Positions 21,681 through 28,877 of a DNA stretch of 33,770 nucleotides are shown in pieces (position 1 is the stretch's first letter; each line of letters starts with the position of its first letter). The notes beneath the pieces are model-generated. The model was not told where the DNA came from and made no database searches. It was given only the letters and a program-made list of their open reading frames with translations. The position numbers and the translations under genes were made by a program. This DNA comes from Bacteroidales bacterium UBA4243 (GTDB taxonomy: Bacteria; Bacteroidota; Bacteroidia; Bacteroidales; F082), in the NCBI GenBank assembly GCA_002396205.1, contig DGXB01000020.1:1-33770 (forward strand). Direction: 5' to 3'.

Positions 21681-22519
21681 GGTTGGTGGGGTTGATAGAA
21701 TTTAATGAGGTTGTTTTTTTCTTTTTCGGGCATATACACGACGTTCGACATGAGCCAGCCGGAGTTGAGGCCCGAGCGGTTGAACCACGACACCTCGAAG
21801 TACCAGTCCTTGATTTGCAGGACGTGGAACTTGACCCCGTCGACGTGTTGGAACACGAGCTTGCCTCTCTTGATTTCGTAGAAGAACAGGGTCAGGTAGT
21901 CGGGTTGGTATTCCTTTGAGGCGTAATAGTCGATGACATCGGGGTTTTGGAAGGCCTTGTAGATGTTCATGAAGTCGAGCTCGTGGCTCATGGGATGCAG
22001 GAAATGCTTCTCTCTTTCGGCCAGTTCGCCGGTCGGAAACATCTTGTTGAACTCCGAGAAATAGACGTTGGTGAGCACCCATTTCGAGCCTAAGCCTTCC
22101 TTTTCGACGGCCAGGAACAGCATGATGTTGACGTTCTTGCCGTTGTATTTGAAGGTGGTCGACACCTCGCTGTACCACTTGCCGCCGAGGAAGGTCATGT
22201 AGGTGGAATCGTCCTTCGTGACGTCCTCGATGAAATAGCGTTGCAATTCGGTTTGCTTGCCGTATTTCTCCTGGTCGAAGAGGATGGGCAGCGACTTGCG
22301 GCGCATCTCGTTGCTGCGGTAGTCGTGGTCTTTGGGATAGAGCCTGTTGCCAAACTGGTCTTCCTCGTAGTTGAACCTGCGCATGAACTGGCCCATCTGC
22401 TTGGTCATGGCATAGAGCTCGGTCTCGTCCATCTTAAATTCACCAATCGTCTGACCCGCAACGGGACAGACGATGGCAATGGTAAGAGCCAGAATGACAA
22501 TATTTCTAGCTAATTTCAT
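21677..22519 (-). CDS. Exported hypothetical protein, third gene of LRR operon
   Basis: This 280-aa protein has a signal peptide (KLARNIVILALTIAIVCPVAGQ). The mature part starts with a conserved-looking helical stretch (TKQMGQFMRRFNYEEDQFGNR) and continues as mixed alpha/beta sequence with many aromatic residues. The part from about residue 90 to 160 (LQRYFIEDV, FLGGKWYSEVSTTFKYNGK) alternates like an NTF2-type sheet, as in its neighbours. I do not recognise a named family. It overlaps the preceding and following genes by 4 bp each (ATGA), so translation is coupled. It is expected to act in the periplasm with its operon partners. Confidence 0.8.
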   Translation of the reverse strand: MKLARNIVILALTIAIVCPVAGQTIGEFKMDETELYAMTKQMGQFMRRFNYEEDQFGNRLYPKDHDYRSNEMRRKSLPILFDQEKYGKQTELQRYFIEDVTKDDSTYMTFLGGKWYSEVSTTFKYNGKNVNIMLFLAVEKEGLGSKWVLTNVYFSEFNKMFPTGELAEREKHFLHPMSHELDFMNIYKAFQNPDVIDYYASKEYQPDYLTLFFYEIKRGKLVFQHVDGVKFHVLQIKDWYFEVSWFNRSGLNSGWLMSNVVYMPEKEKNNLIKFYQPHQP

Positions 22520-23091
22520 CTATTTGTGGTTTCCTTCACGCGCATGTCGCCGAGCAACACGTCCCAGAAGCCGATGGTGCGGCCACCGATTTGGGTCTCC
22601 TTGCGCTTCACGTAGACGGTGATGTCCTTCTTGGTCGTGTCCTTATACACCATGTTGCCTTCGGCATCGTAGCCACGGAAGGTCTGGAAGATGGTGATGA
22701 CGCCCACGTAGGTGCCGTCGGGCTGGCGTTGCAGGTCGCTGACGTATTCGATGTTGTACCATTCAATCTCGACGCGGTCGTAGTTCAGGCGCATCAGGTG
22801 CTCGAAATACTTGCGGACGCGATAGTAGGTGATTTGGTTGGAACCCAACGAGGAGACACCGATTTCGGCATCGCTCATGAAGAGTTCCTCGGCGCGGTCG
22901 ATGACGCGGTTGGCCTCGCTGAAAGGCGTTTCCTTCGAGCCTACGATCTTGATGTATTTGCTCAGGTCTCTCACCTTCTCCAAGGCGAGGCTGTCGATGG
23001 CTTGCTTGCGTTCAGGGCTCAACCCGTCCTGTGCCATGGCGCTACCCACAACGCACAAGGCAATCACTAATGTGGCAATGATCTTCTTCAT
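22516..23091 (-). CDS. Exported NTF2-like hypothetical protein, second gene of LRR operon
   Basis: This 191-aa protein has a signal peptide ending GSAMAQ (about residue 21). Residues 60-90 (FSEANRVIDRAEELF-S) resemble a segment of the upstream lipoprotein (SQANRVINETLGMFES), suggesting a shared domain. Residues 90-190 (YRVRKYFEHLM, DGTYVGVITIFQTFRGYD, DITVYVKRKE, WDVLLGDMRV) look like an NTF2-like alpha+beta module, parallel to the N-terminal domain of the LRR protein. No catalytic motif is visible. It overlaps both neighbours by 4 bp. Function unknown. Confidence 0.8.
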   Translation of the reverse strand: MKKIIATLVIALCVVGSAMAQDGLSPERKQAIDSLALEKVRDLSKYIKIVGSKETPFSEANRVIDRAEELFMSDAEIGVSSLGSNQITYYRVRKYFEHLMRLNYDRVEIEWYNIEYVSDLQRQPDGTYVGVITIFQTFRGYDAEGNMVYKDTTKKDITVYVKRKETQIGGRTIGFWDVLLGDMRVKETTNR

Positions 23092-23723
23092 TTCTTTATC
23101 AGTTCAATTTCGTTAATCTTTCCGTTGCTGTTGTATTTGATTTCGTGCACCTTCTCGGTTGCCTTCTTTTGGTCTTTCACGTAGTTGAGGTACTTCTCGA
23201 TGGTGGTGGGGCGGTCGTAGTCGTTGAAGCCGGCATTCTGCTTGATGATGATGAGCACGGGCGTGTTGGGCGACTCAAACATACCCAAGGTCTCGTTGAT
23301 GACGCGGTTGGCTTGGCTGGCGCTACCGGCGTTGGCGATGCTGTTGAAGGCGCGTCCAAGCACGGCATCGGCGGCGTTGGCTTTCTCGCGTTCCTCGCGT
23401 TCGCGGCGTTCTTGTTCCTCCTTTTGGGCGCGTTCGCGGGCCAGTTTCTTCTCCACTTGGAAGAGCAGGTCGTCGACCTCGGCGTTTTGCAAGTTCCAGT
23501 CCTTGATGGTCTGCACGCGGGCTCCCTTCTCTTCGAGGCTCCAGAGGGTCTCGTCGTCGAGGATGGCGTTCAGGTCCTTGATGGCCTGGTCCACTCTTGA
23601 TTTATACTCAGCCTCAGCGGCTTCCTTGGCAAGGCGCTTTTTGCTCTTGCAGCTGGTGGTGCCTCCTATGGTGATGAATGCTGCCAGAAGGACCATCATG
23701 ACGGTTGTGATTTTGCTTTTCAT
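23088..23723 (-). CDS. Putative lipoprotein with coiled coil, first gene of LRR operon
   Basis: This 211-aa protein starts at the ATG at 23723; the open frame continues upstream but through the promoter and the neighbouring gene. The signal peptide ends GGTTSC, so C25 is a likely, somewhat atypical, lipidation site followed by SKKRL. Residues 30-125 are strongly charged and helical (KKLARERAQKEEQERRERE), a probable coiled coil. The C-terminal part has SQANRVINETLGMFES, shared with the next protein, then a YDRPTTIEKYLNYVKD helix and a final strand pair (HEIKYNSNGKINEIEL). It could anchor the operon's products to a membrane. The stop overlaps the next ATG. Confidence 0.8.
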   Translation of the reverse strand: MKSKITTVMMVLLAAFITIGGTTSCKSKKRLAKEAAEAEYKSRVDQAIKDLNAILDDETLWSLEEKGARVQTIKDWNLQNAEVDDLLFQVEKKLARERAQKEEQERREREEREKANAADAVLGRAFNSIANAGSASQANRVINETLGMFESPNTPVLIIIKQNAGFNDYDRPTTIEKYLNYVKDQKKATEKVHEIKYNSNGKINEIELIKK

Positions 23724-23769
23724 TTTTATCAAGTTTTTTCTTATAACTCCAATTGGTGCAAATAAATTG

Positions 23770-23777
23770 CAAAAGTA
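23770..23777 (-). promoter_or_regulatory. -7 promoter element of the four-gene LRR operon
   Basis: On the minus strand the bases read TACTTTTG followed by CAA, an exact TAnnTTTG box, giving a leader of about 43 nt before the lipoprotein ATG. No convincing -33 TTTG is seen 19-21 bp upstream. Confidence 0.6.
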
Positions 23778-23815
23778 GTGCTTTTTTTCGTTGCTACGGG
23801 CGTTTTGGTGCAATT

Positions 23816-24394
23816 TTAGCTTTTTCCGCCCATCGGTATTTTGGCCAGCGGCTTGTAGATGGGTCCGGTGGGTTGCAGGATGCTTTGGTAATACACCAGC
23901 TCTTTCACGTCGGCATGGAGGTAGGTCTTGGGCTCGATGCTGTTGTAGATTTGCATGAAGAACTGCTTGTCGACCAGCGACTTGATGCGGCACACGGTGA
24001 GGTGTGGCACGAAGTTCTGGCGGTCGCGCATGTAGCCCAAGTCGTCGAAAGCGTCCAAGAGGTCGTTTTCGAGGTCGAAGAGGGCTTGCGGCTGGTCGTT
24101 CATGCCGAGCCACATCACGCGCGGCACGCGGTTGCTGCCAAACAATCCCGTTCGGTCGAAGTCCATCGTGAAGGGCTGGTGTTGCCGAGCCACCTTTTTG
24201 CAGGTCTCGATGATGTTGGGAATGTCGTCGACGGGCGTGCTGCCTAAGAATTTCAGCGTGAGGTGGATGTTTTCGGGCCGGCAGTAATTGATGAATTTCT
24301 CGTGTGTCAGGTTTTTCTTGAGCCGGTCCACCAAGCCCGAGTAATCGACGGTGGTCGGGATGTGGATGGCGAGGAAGGTTCGTTTGGTGTACAT
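23816..24394 (-). CDS. thpR: RNA 2',3'-cyclic phosphodiesterase
   Basis: This 192-aa protein of the 2H phosphoesterase superfamily (LigT/ThpR) opens 2',3'-cyclic phosphates on RNA ends. The two hallmark HxTx motifs are present: H44-L-T46-L in ENIHLTLKFLG and H131-L-T133-V in PHLTVCRI. The N-terminus RTFLAIHIP and the FGS--PRVMWLG segment are typical. It is a single gene with its own promoter box; it follows the DUF4143 ATPase gene on the same strand and its 3' end faces the LRR operon promoter. RNA repair or tRNA processing is the probable role. Confidence 0.93.
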   Translation of the reverse strand: MYTKRTFLAIHIPTTVDYSGLVDRLKKNLTHEKFINYCRPENIHLTLKFLGSTPVDDIPNIIETCKKVARQHQPFTMDFDRTGLFGSNRVPRVMWLGMNDQPQALFDLENDLLDAFDDLGYMRDRQNFVPHLTVCRIKSLVDKQFFMQIYNSIEPKTYLHADVKELVYYQSILQPTGPIYKPLAKIPMGGKS

Positions 24395-24435
24395 TTTTGC
24401 GATGGTATTATGCGTAGTTGTTGCTGTTTGTTTTG

Positions 24436-24443
24436 CAAAAATA
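24436..24443 (-). promoter_or_regulatory. -7 promoter element of thpR
   Basis: On the minus strand the bases read TATTTTTG followed by CAAAA, an exact TAnnTTTG box just past the stop of the ATPase gene, about 40 nt before the thpR ATG. Confidence 0.55.
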
Positions 24444-24449
24444 GAAAAT

Positions 24450-25622
24450 TCAATAATTCAAACCGAACATCCAAAGCGGAATGACCCCAGGAGCGCCATA
24501 TTCAATATCGTCTTTCACCACAAAACTATCTGGCACTTCCGCAATTTGGCGACGACCTTTCTTGTGGCCTCCCACTTCAAAGGTGTGGCCATCCATCAAA
24601 AAATCCGAAACTTCAGAGGCGGTCACCACGTTGCGCACCCGCATTTGGTTGAAGAAGAAAGTCTCACGAAGGTTGCCCAAGTCGGGCTGTGTGCCGATGA
24701 GGGCATACATCAGGTTGGTGTTGTCCAAGTAGATTTTTTCCGCCTTGGCCAAACGGGTCATTCCAAAGGCTGGCGATTGAAGGCATTGGATCATGCCTGA
24801 CTTTTCCATATAGAAAAGATAGTCTTTCAGGTCGTTGCGAGCCACGGAAACGTCGCGGGCAAGGTCGCTGTAATTGGGCTTGAAGGGCGAAATCTGCGAG
24901 ATGATTTGCATCAGTTGCTTGAGTTTGTGCATCACACCGACGCTGAGACCCGCGAATTGGGGTATGTCCGTTTCAAGTGTTTGCTCGACCACTGCACTCA
25001 GTCGCTCAAGGTAATCCGCTTCGCAACAGAATGGGAAATAACCCGTTCTAAGATATTCCTTGAACAAAGGCAACGGACGGTGTTCGGCATACGGGAAAGC
25101 CGTTTTTGCCGAAAGTATCTCGTCGAGCGTAAGTTTCGGCACCACGATGCCTTGGGTCATTTGCAGCCATTCGCGGAACGACATCCCGTGCATGTGGTTT
25201 TTCAACTGTCGGCGCGATAGGTCGGCACCGCCTTTCTCCAAATCGAGAATCGACGAACCTGTGTAAACGATTCGTAAGTCGGGAATTTGGTCGTAGATGT
25301 TCTTTATCTCAGTCGACCAATGTTTGTATTTGTGTACCTCGTCGATATAAAGATGCTTGCCGCCGTTCTTATAGAATGTGTCGGCCATGTCAAGCAAAGT
25401 GTGTTTTGAGAAATAGATGTCGTCGGCAAACACCACGAGAGAAGTGTCGCGTTCGCCGCTGAGCAAGATGTGCTGGAACATCAAAGTGGTTTTTCCGACG
25501 CCCCTTGCACCAAGGATGGCGTTGAGACGAGCTTCCCAGCGGATTTCGTCGTGAAGATAGCGGACAAAGTCGGTTTTTGTCCTGTCCAGTTGCGCTTGAT
25601 AGCGTTGCATTAATCTTTCCAT
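24450..25622 (-). CDS. AAA-family ATPase with DUF4143 domain
   Basis: This 390-aa protein belongs to the widespread AAA_14/DUF4143 group. Walker A is G38-ARGVGKTT46 and Walker B is LYIDE (91-95), followed by VYTGSSILDLEKG, the usual sensor region. The middle has a helical/winged-helix section (about 225-300) and the C-terminal DUF4143 part has the EVGGHKKGRRQI segment with a possible nuclease-like beta core. The start is the ATG at 25622, 25 nt after a TAnnTTTG box. These ATPases occur in many variable copies in Bacteroidota genomes; no cellular role is established. It stands alone, with AT-rich palindromes just upstream. Confidence 0.9.
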   Translation of the reverse strand: MERLMQRYQAQLDRTKTDFVRYLHDEIRWEARLNAILGARGVGKTTLMFQHILLSGERDTSLVVFADDIYFSKHTLLDMADTFYKNGGKHLYIDEVHKYKHWSTEIKNIYDQIPDLRIVYTGSSILDLEKGGADLSRRQLKNHMHGMSFREWLQMTQGIVVPKLTLDEILSAKTAFPYAEHRPLPLFKEYLRTGYFPFCCEADYLERLSAVVEQTLETDIPQFAGLSVGVMHKLKQLMQIISQISPFKPNYSDLARDVSVARNDLKDYLFYMEKSGMIQCLQSPAFGMTRLAKAEKIYLDNTNLMYALIGTQPDLGNLRETFFFNQMRVRNVVTASEVSDFLMDGHTFEVGGHKKGRRQIAEVPDSFVVKDDIEYGAPGVIPLWMFGLNY

Positions 25623-25649
25623 GGTGTCATTGTTTTGTCTTTTCGGCTG

Positions 25650-25657
25650 CAAAAATA
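25650..25657 (-). promoter_or_regulatory. -7 promoter element of the DUF4143 ATPase gene
   Basis: On the minus strand the bases read TATTTTTG followed by CAGCC, an exact TAnnTTTG box about 28 nt before the ATG. Confidence 0.6.
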
Positions 25658-25676
25658 CAAAAATGAAACCAATAAA

Positions 25677-25728
25677 AATCAATTTTCTAATAAAATTGAT
25701 TCTTTTTTATGTCAAATTTCACATAAAA
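25677..25728 (-). terminator. Two AT-rich hairpins between the M14 peptidase and ATPase genes
   Basis: Hairpin one: AATCAATTTT (25677-25686) and AAAATTGATT (25692-25701), loop CTAAT, running into TTTTTATT on the minus strand. It is a weak terminator candidate for the peptidase gene, 88 bp past its stop. Hairpin two: TTTTATGT (25705-25712) and ACATAAAA (25721-25728), with an 8-bp spacer. As both lie just upstream of the ATPase -7 box they could also be operator sites. Confidence 0.5.
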
Positions 25729-25788
25729 CTGATGCTAAAAACATACAAATGCCATCGTCATTTTCATCTCATCATAAATCACACCAAC

Positions 25789-27534
25789 TCAACGAATAAT
25801 TCCCACTGGATAGACCAAATAATTCTTGTCGCAGTAGGGCGAGCGTTCGTAGAACCAGTTGAGGATTTCGTATTGCGAGGGTTGCTTGTCTTTTGGGAAG
25901 GTGGCTTTCCATTCCTTGAACTGTCCTTCGAGGAAAGGGTCGGCAGCGAGCATGGCCTTGGCCATCGGCTCCATTTTGTAAACCTCGAAATATTCCACGC
26001 GTTGCAACACATGGTTGAAGAAGCCCCACTCGAAGAGCGAGCCGGGCATTTCAGGCTCAAGCAGGTTCATCAGCAGGCGGATGCCGTTTTGCGAGGTCTT
26101 CACCACGGCTGAGCCTTTCGGGAAAGTGACGTCTTTGGTGATTTCCTCCGCGTCGAAACGGGCCACACGGCTGTGGCCCTCCGATGGCATCGGCATGAAG
26201 GCCACGTTGCTGAAACGGTAGGTGTTCACTTTCAGGGTCTTTTCCTCTTTCAGATAATTAATGTCGAAACCGTGTGCCTTCACGATGTCGATCACATCGG
26301 CATATTGTGCGGGGATGATGTACTCCTTGGGTACGGCGAGCGTCTTGGCCGGGTGGGTGGAACGGATGCGTCGTGTCTTGCGCGTCTCGGGGCGGGTGGT
26401 GTCGTAGGTGTAGTACCAACTGCCGGTCACCTCACTCTGCACGGTGTCGAAGTGGTAGCCCAAGAAGACTTCCCAAATCGTGTCGTTCATCTGAGGTTGC
26501 ATATTGATGGGCAATTCCTTGAGGCTCATGTCGTTCTTTTTGGCTTGGGCAAGGGTTTGGCTGAAGTTTTCCTTGTCGTTGCGGATGATTTTCAGGGTTT
26601 CCAAAATCATCTGATAGGTGGAGAAAACGCGGTCTTTGTACGGCTTCAGCATGTGGGTTTCGAGCAACACGCCTGGGCAATTGCGGGCTGTGGTGTAGCC
26701 TTCGGAGAACATGGCCGAAAAACTGCCGTCGTAGAGCGGTGCAGTGGGGTCGCCCCAAGGATGGAACTCGATGTAGCGCGTGATGGGCAGTCCTTTTGCC
26801 TTCATCGCGGCTTGGATTTGTGGCTCCCAAACCTCGCTCAGCCAACGGGTGATGCCTGCGTCATAATTGCCGAAGTTCTCCATCGAATAGGTGGTGACAT
26901 ATTGATAGTCGGCACCATTCGTTGCGTGGGTATCGAAGAAGAAGTCGGGTTGCCATTTGTTGAACAAGGTCACGAAAGCTTGGATTTCGGGTGTGTCGAG
27001 CTTGGTGTAGTCGCGGTTGAGGTTGAGGCCTTGGGCGTTCACACGCCAGCCCATCTGCTTCGGGCCGTTCTGGTTGATGCGGTTGTAGGGCGAGAAGTTG
27101 GCCAAGCCGTCGGGACTCAACACGGGGATGAAAAGGAAAGAGAAATCTTGCAGCAGGTCGTGTGAGTTATTGCCCATGAGCATGTCGCGGATGAGCATAA
27201 ACATGGCGTCTTTGCCGTTGGGTTCGCCAGAATGGATGCAGGCTTGCACGAGGATGATGTTTTTCCCGCTTCTGTGGATCTTTTTCGGGTTGGTGGAGCC
27301 GTTTTCGTCGACGATGACCAGGGGCACCTCGCGGCCTTGGGCGGTCGTCCCAATGCTTTGGTAATGTACCTCCTTGAATTGTTTGTCGAGGCGTTTCGCG
27401 TAGGCAATGGTTGCAGCGTAATCGTCTGTTTCCAAGTAGTTTGACTTCTCGAAAGTGGTGGTCAAGTCGGTGTTTTTTTCGTTGCATGAGGCCATCAAAA
27501 TCAGGGCCACGAAGAGAGGAAATAGTCTTTTCAT
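25789..27534 (-). CDS. M14 family metallocarboxypeptidase-like lipoprotein
   Basis: This 581-aa lipoprotein has the signal peptide MKRLFPLFVALILMASC, where C17 is a good lipobox cysteine. The mature protein has a zinc carboxypeptidase domain (about residues 35-330). Zinc ligands are H101-S-G-E104 and H203 in FFFDTH; NLNRDY (171-176) carries the substrate-binding Asn-Arg pair, and the catalytic Glu is E292 in LLETHML. The remaining roughly 250 residues form a beta-rich region seen in large Bacteroidota M14 proteins. It probably trims peptides at the cell surface or in the periplasm. The ATG at 27534 is preferred over one three codons upstream because it gives the standard lipoprotein signal. 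Confidence 0.9.
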   Translation of the reverse strand: MKRLFPLFVALILMASCNEKNTDLTTTFEKSNYLETDDYAATIAYAKRLDKQFKEVHYQSIGTTAQGREVPLVIVDENGSTNPKKIHRSGKNIILVQACIHSGEPNGKDAMFMLIRDMLMGNNSHDLLQDFSFLFIPVLSPDGLANFSPYNRINQNGPKQMGWRVNAQGLNLNRDYTKLDTPEIQAFVTLFNKWQPDFFFDTHATNGADYQYVTTYSMENFGNYDAGITRWLSEVWEPQIQAAMKAKGLPITRYIEFHPWGDPTAPLYDGSFSAMFSEGYTTARNCPGVLLETHMLKPYKDRVFSTYQMILETLKIIRNDKENFSQTLAQAKKNDMSLKELPINMQPQMNDTIWEVFLGYHFDTVQSEVTGSWYYTYDTTRPETRKTRRIRSTHPAKTLAVPKEYIIPAQYADVIDIVKAHGFDINYLKEEKTLKVNTYRFSNVAFMPMPSEGHSRVARFDAEEITKDVTFPKGSAVVKTSQNGIRLLMNLLEPEMPGSLFEWGFFNHVLQRVEYFEVYKMEPMAKAMLAADPFLEGQFKEWKATFPKDKQPSQYEILNWFYERSPYCDKNYLVYPVGIIR

Positions 27535-27550
27535 CGGATACAATTTTGCG

Positions 27551-27558
27551 CAAAATTA
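27551..27558 (-). promoter_or_regulatory. -7 promoter element of the M14 peptidase gene
   Basis: On the minus strand the bases read TAATTTTG followed by CGC, an exact TAnnTTTG box 16 bp before the ATG. It lies in the short divergent gap shared with the ROK kinase gene, so the leader is very short. Confidence 0.55.
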
Positions 27559-27618
27559 GTTTTTTTTCGCGTCCAAAGCCGAAAATCCGTATTTTAGCCC
27601 TTTCAAAACCGACGAAAA

Positions 27619-28566
27619 ATGAACACTTATTCCATAGGAATCGACATTGGCGGCACCAACACCGACATCGGACTGGTGCGCGACGACGGCCGTTGCTTGG
27701 CCAAAAAGAACCTCCCGACCAGCATCTATTTTGATGTGGAGCTTTATGTTTCTGATATTTGCTACAAAATCAAAAAAATGATGTTCGAGAACAACATTGA
27801 TGCCATTGAGGGCATCGGCATTGCGGCACCGGCGGGCAACTACTACACGGGGTGCATCGAAGGCGCCACCAACCTCAACTTCAAGGGCACCGTCGACTTG
27901 GCTTCGATGTTCCGCAGCCATTTGGACGTGCCCGTGGTGGTCTCCAACGATGCCAATGCTGCGGCCTACGGCGAACTCGTCTACGGCGGCGCCAAGGGCA
28001 TGAAGAACTTCATCACCTTTACTTTAGGCACTGGCCTGGGCAGCGGTATTGTGGTTGACGGCAAGTTGGTACACGGCAAGACAGGTGGCGCGGGCGAGTT
28101 GGGCCATGCCATCCTGATTCCCGAAGGCCGACCTTGTGGCTGCGGACGCAAGGGCTGCCTTGAGACCTACACCTCGGCCACGGGCATCCGCCGCACGGCC
28201 TTGGAGATGATGGAGGCCACGCCCGACTATGTGGGCGCACTCTCGCAGGTGCCTGCCGACGAGCTGACGAGCAAGATGGTGGGCGACGCGGCCAAGTATG
28301 GCGACAAATTGGCCATTCGTGTCTTCGAGAAAACAGGCTATTGGTTGGGCATTGCCTTGGCCAATGCCGTGGCGTTCAGTGGTCCCGAGGCCATCTTCCT
28401 GATGGGCGGTCCGGTGAAGGCGGGCGAGGTGCTGATGAAACCTGTGCGCGAGTCGTTCCAGAAGCACCTGTGCTTTGTTTACGATGGCAGCGTTGACGTG
28501 CGCGTCAGTGAGTTGCCCGACAACGATGCCGCCATTTTGGGTGCAGCGGCGTTGGTGAAGGCTTGA
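27619..28566 (+). CDS. ROK family sugar kinase (probable glucokinase)
   Basis: This 315-aa cytoplasmic kinase phosphorylates a hexose, most likely glucose, with ATP. The N-terminal phosphate loop is YSIGIDIGGTNTDIGLV. The sugar site has the catalytic VVSNDANAAAYGE segment, and TLGTGLGSGIVVDG follows. The ROK zinc site is GHxxx...CGCGRKGCLE, with cysteines about 20 residues after GAGELGH. The C-terminus has FLMGGPVKAGEVL. ROK kinases also include fructo- and N-acetylhexosamine kinases, so substrate is inferred. It pairs functionally with pgi in this window. It diverges from the M14 gene; a TATTTTAG near 27589 may serve as promoter. Confidence 0.92.
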   Translation: MNTYSIGIDIGGTNTDIGLVRDDGRCLAKKNLPTSIYFDVELYVSDICYKIKKMMFENNIDAIEGIGIAAPAGNYYTGCIEGATNLNFKGTVDLASMFRSHLDVPVVVSNDANAAAYGELVYGGAKGMKNFITFTLGTGLGSGIVVDGKLVHGKTGGAGELGHAILIPEGRPCGCGRKGCLETYTSATGIRRTALEMMEATPDYVGALSQVPADELTSKMVGDAAKYGDKLAIRVFEKTGYWLGIALANAVAFSGPEAIFLMGGPVKAGEVLMKPVRESFQKHLCFVYDGSVDVRVSELPDNDAAILGAAALVKA

Positions 28567-28877
28567 GGAAACTCTCACTTTTTCACCCATTTCCCCGTCT
28601 CCGCGAGGGGCGTTGAGCCTGTCGAAACGCCCGGCTGAATTCAAGTTGCAAACGCAACCTTTTCAGTTAGCCTTTCAGCAGGTTGAGCCTTACTTTTTTT
28701 CATAGCCATGCCAACAGCAAGCGTTATGGGTAACCATCGTTTCATGCCTTCAAAAATAGCAAAAAAACGAAAATCCCGCCTGTTGAAATCTTTGTTCAAA
28801 AAAAATGCAGTTGCCCCTTGCGCCGTTTGCAGATTTTTGGTAATCTTGCAACTTAAAATCATCAAAAATTTTGACCC
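28567..28877. other. Intergenic region between the ROK kinase gene and purH
   Basis: The 311 bp hold no convincing gene. They contain the hairpin repeat at 28608-28632, a GTTGC/GCAAC mini-hairpin near 28645-28658, an AT-rich stretch, and a probable purH promoter (CTTG at 28817-28820, 20 bp, TAATCTTG at 28841-28848). A 74-codon minus-strand frame here crosses these signals and is not called. Confidence 0.6.
28608..28632 (-). repeat. Hairpin repeat of the TTCGACARGCTCA family
   Basis: Arms GGGCGTT and AACGCCC enclose GAGCCTGTCGA. The reverse complement contains GGCGTTTCGACAGGCTCAAC, matching 31519-31538 at all but one position. It is therefore a second copy of that repeat in opposite orientation. 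Confidence 0.8.

Noticed and set aside
24450..25622. Possible toxin-antitoxin or defence role for the DUF4143 ATPase
   Set aside because: It stands alone with no partner gene, and the family has no established defence function; motifs show only an ATPase.
28641..28865. 74-codon minus-strand frame upstream of purH
   Set aside because: It crosses the likely purH promoter and repeat sequences, has no promoter of its own and no protein-like pattern.
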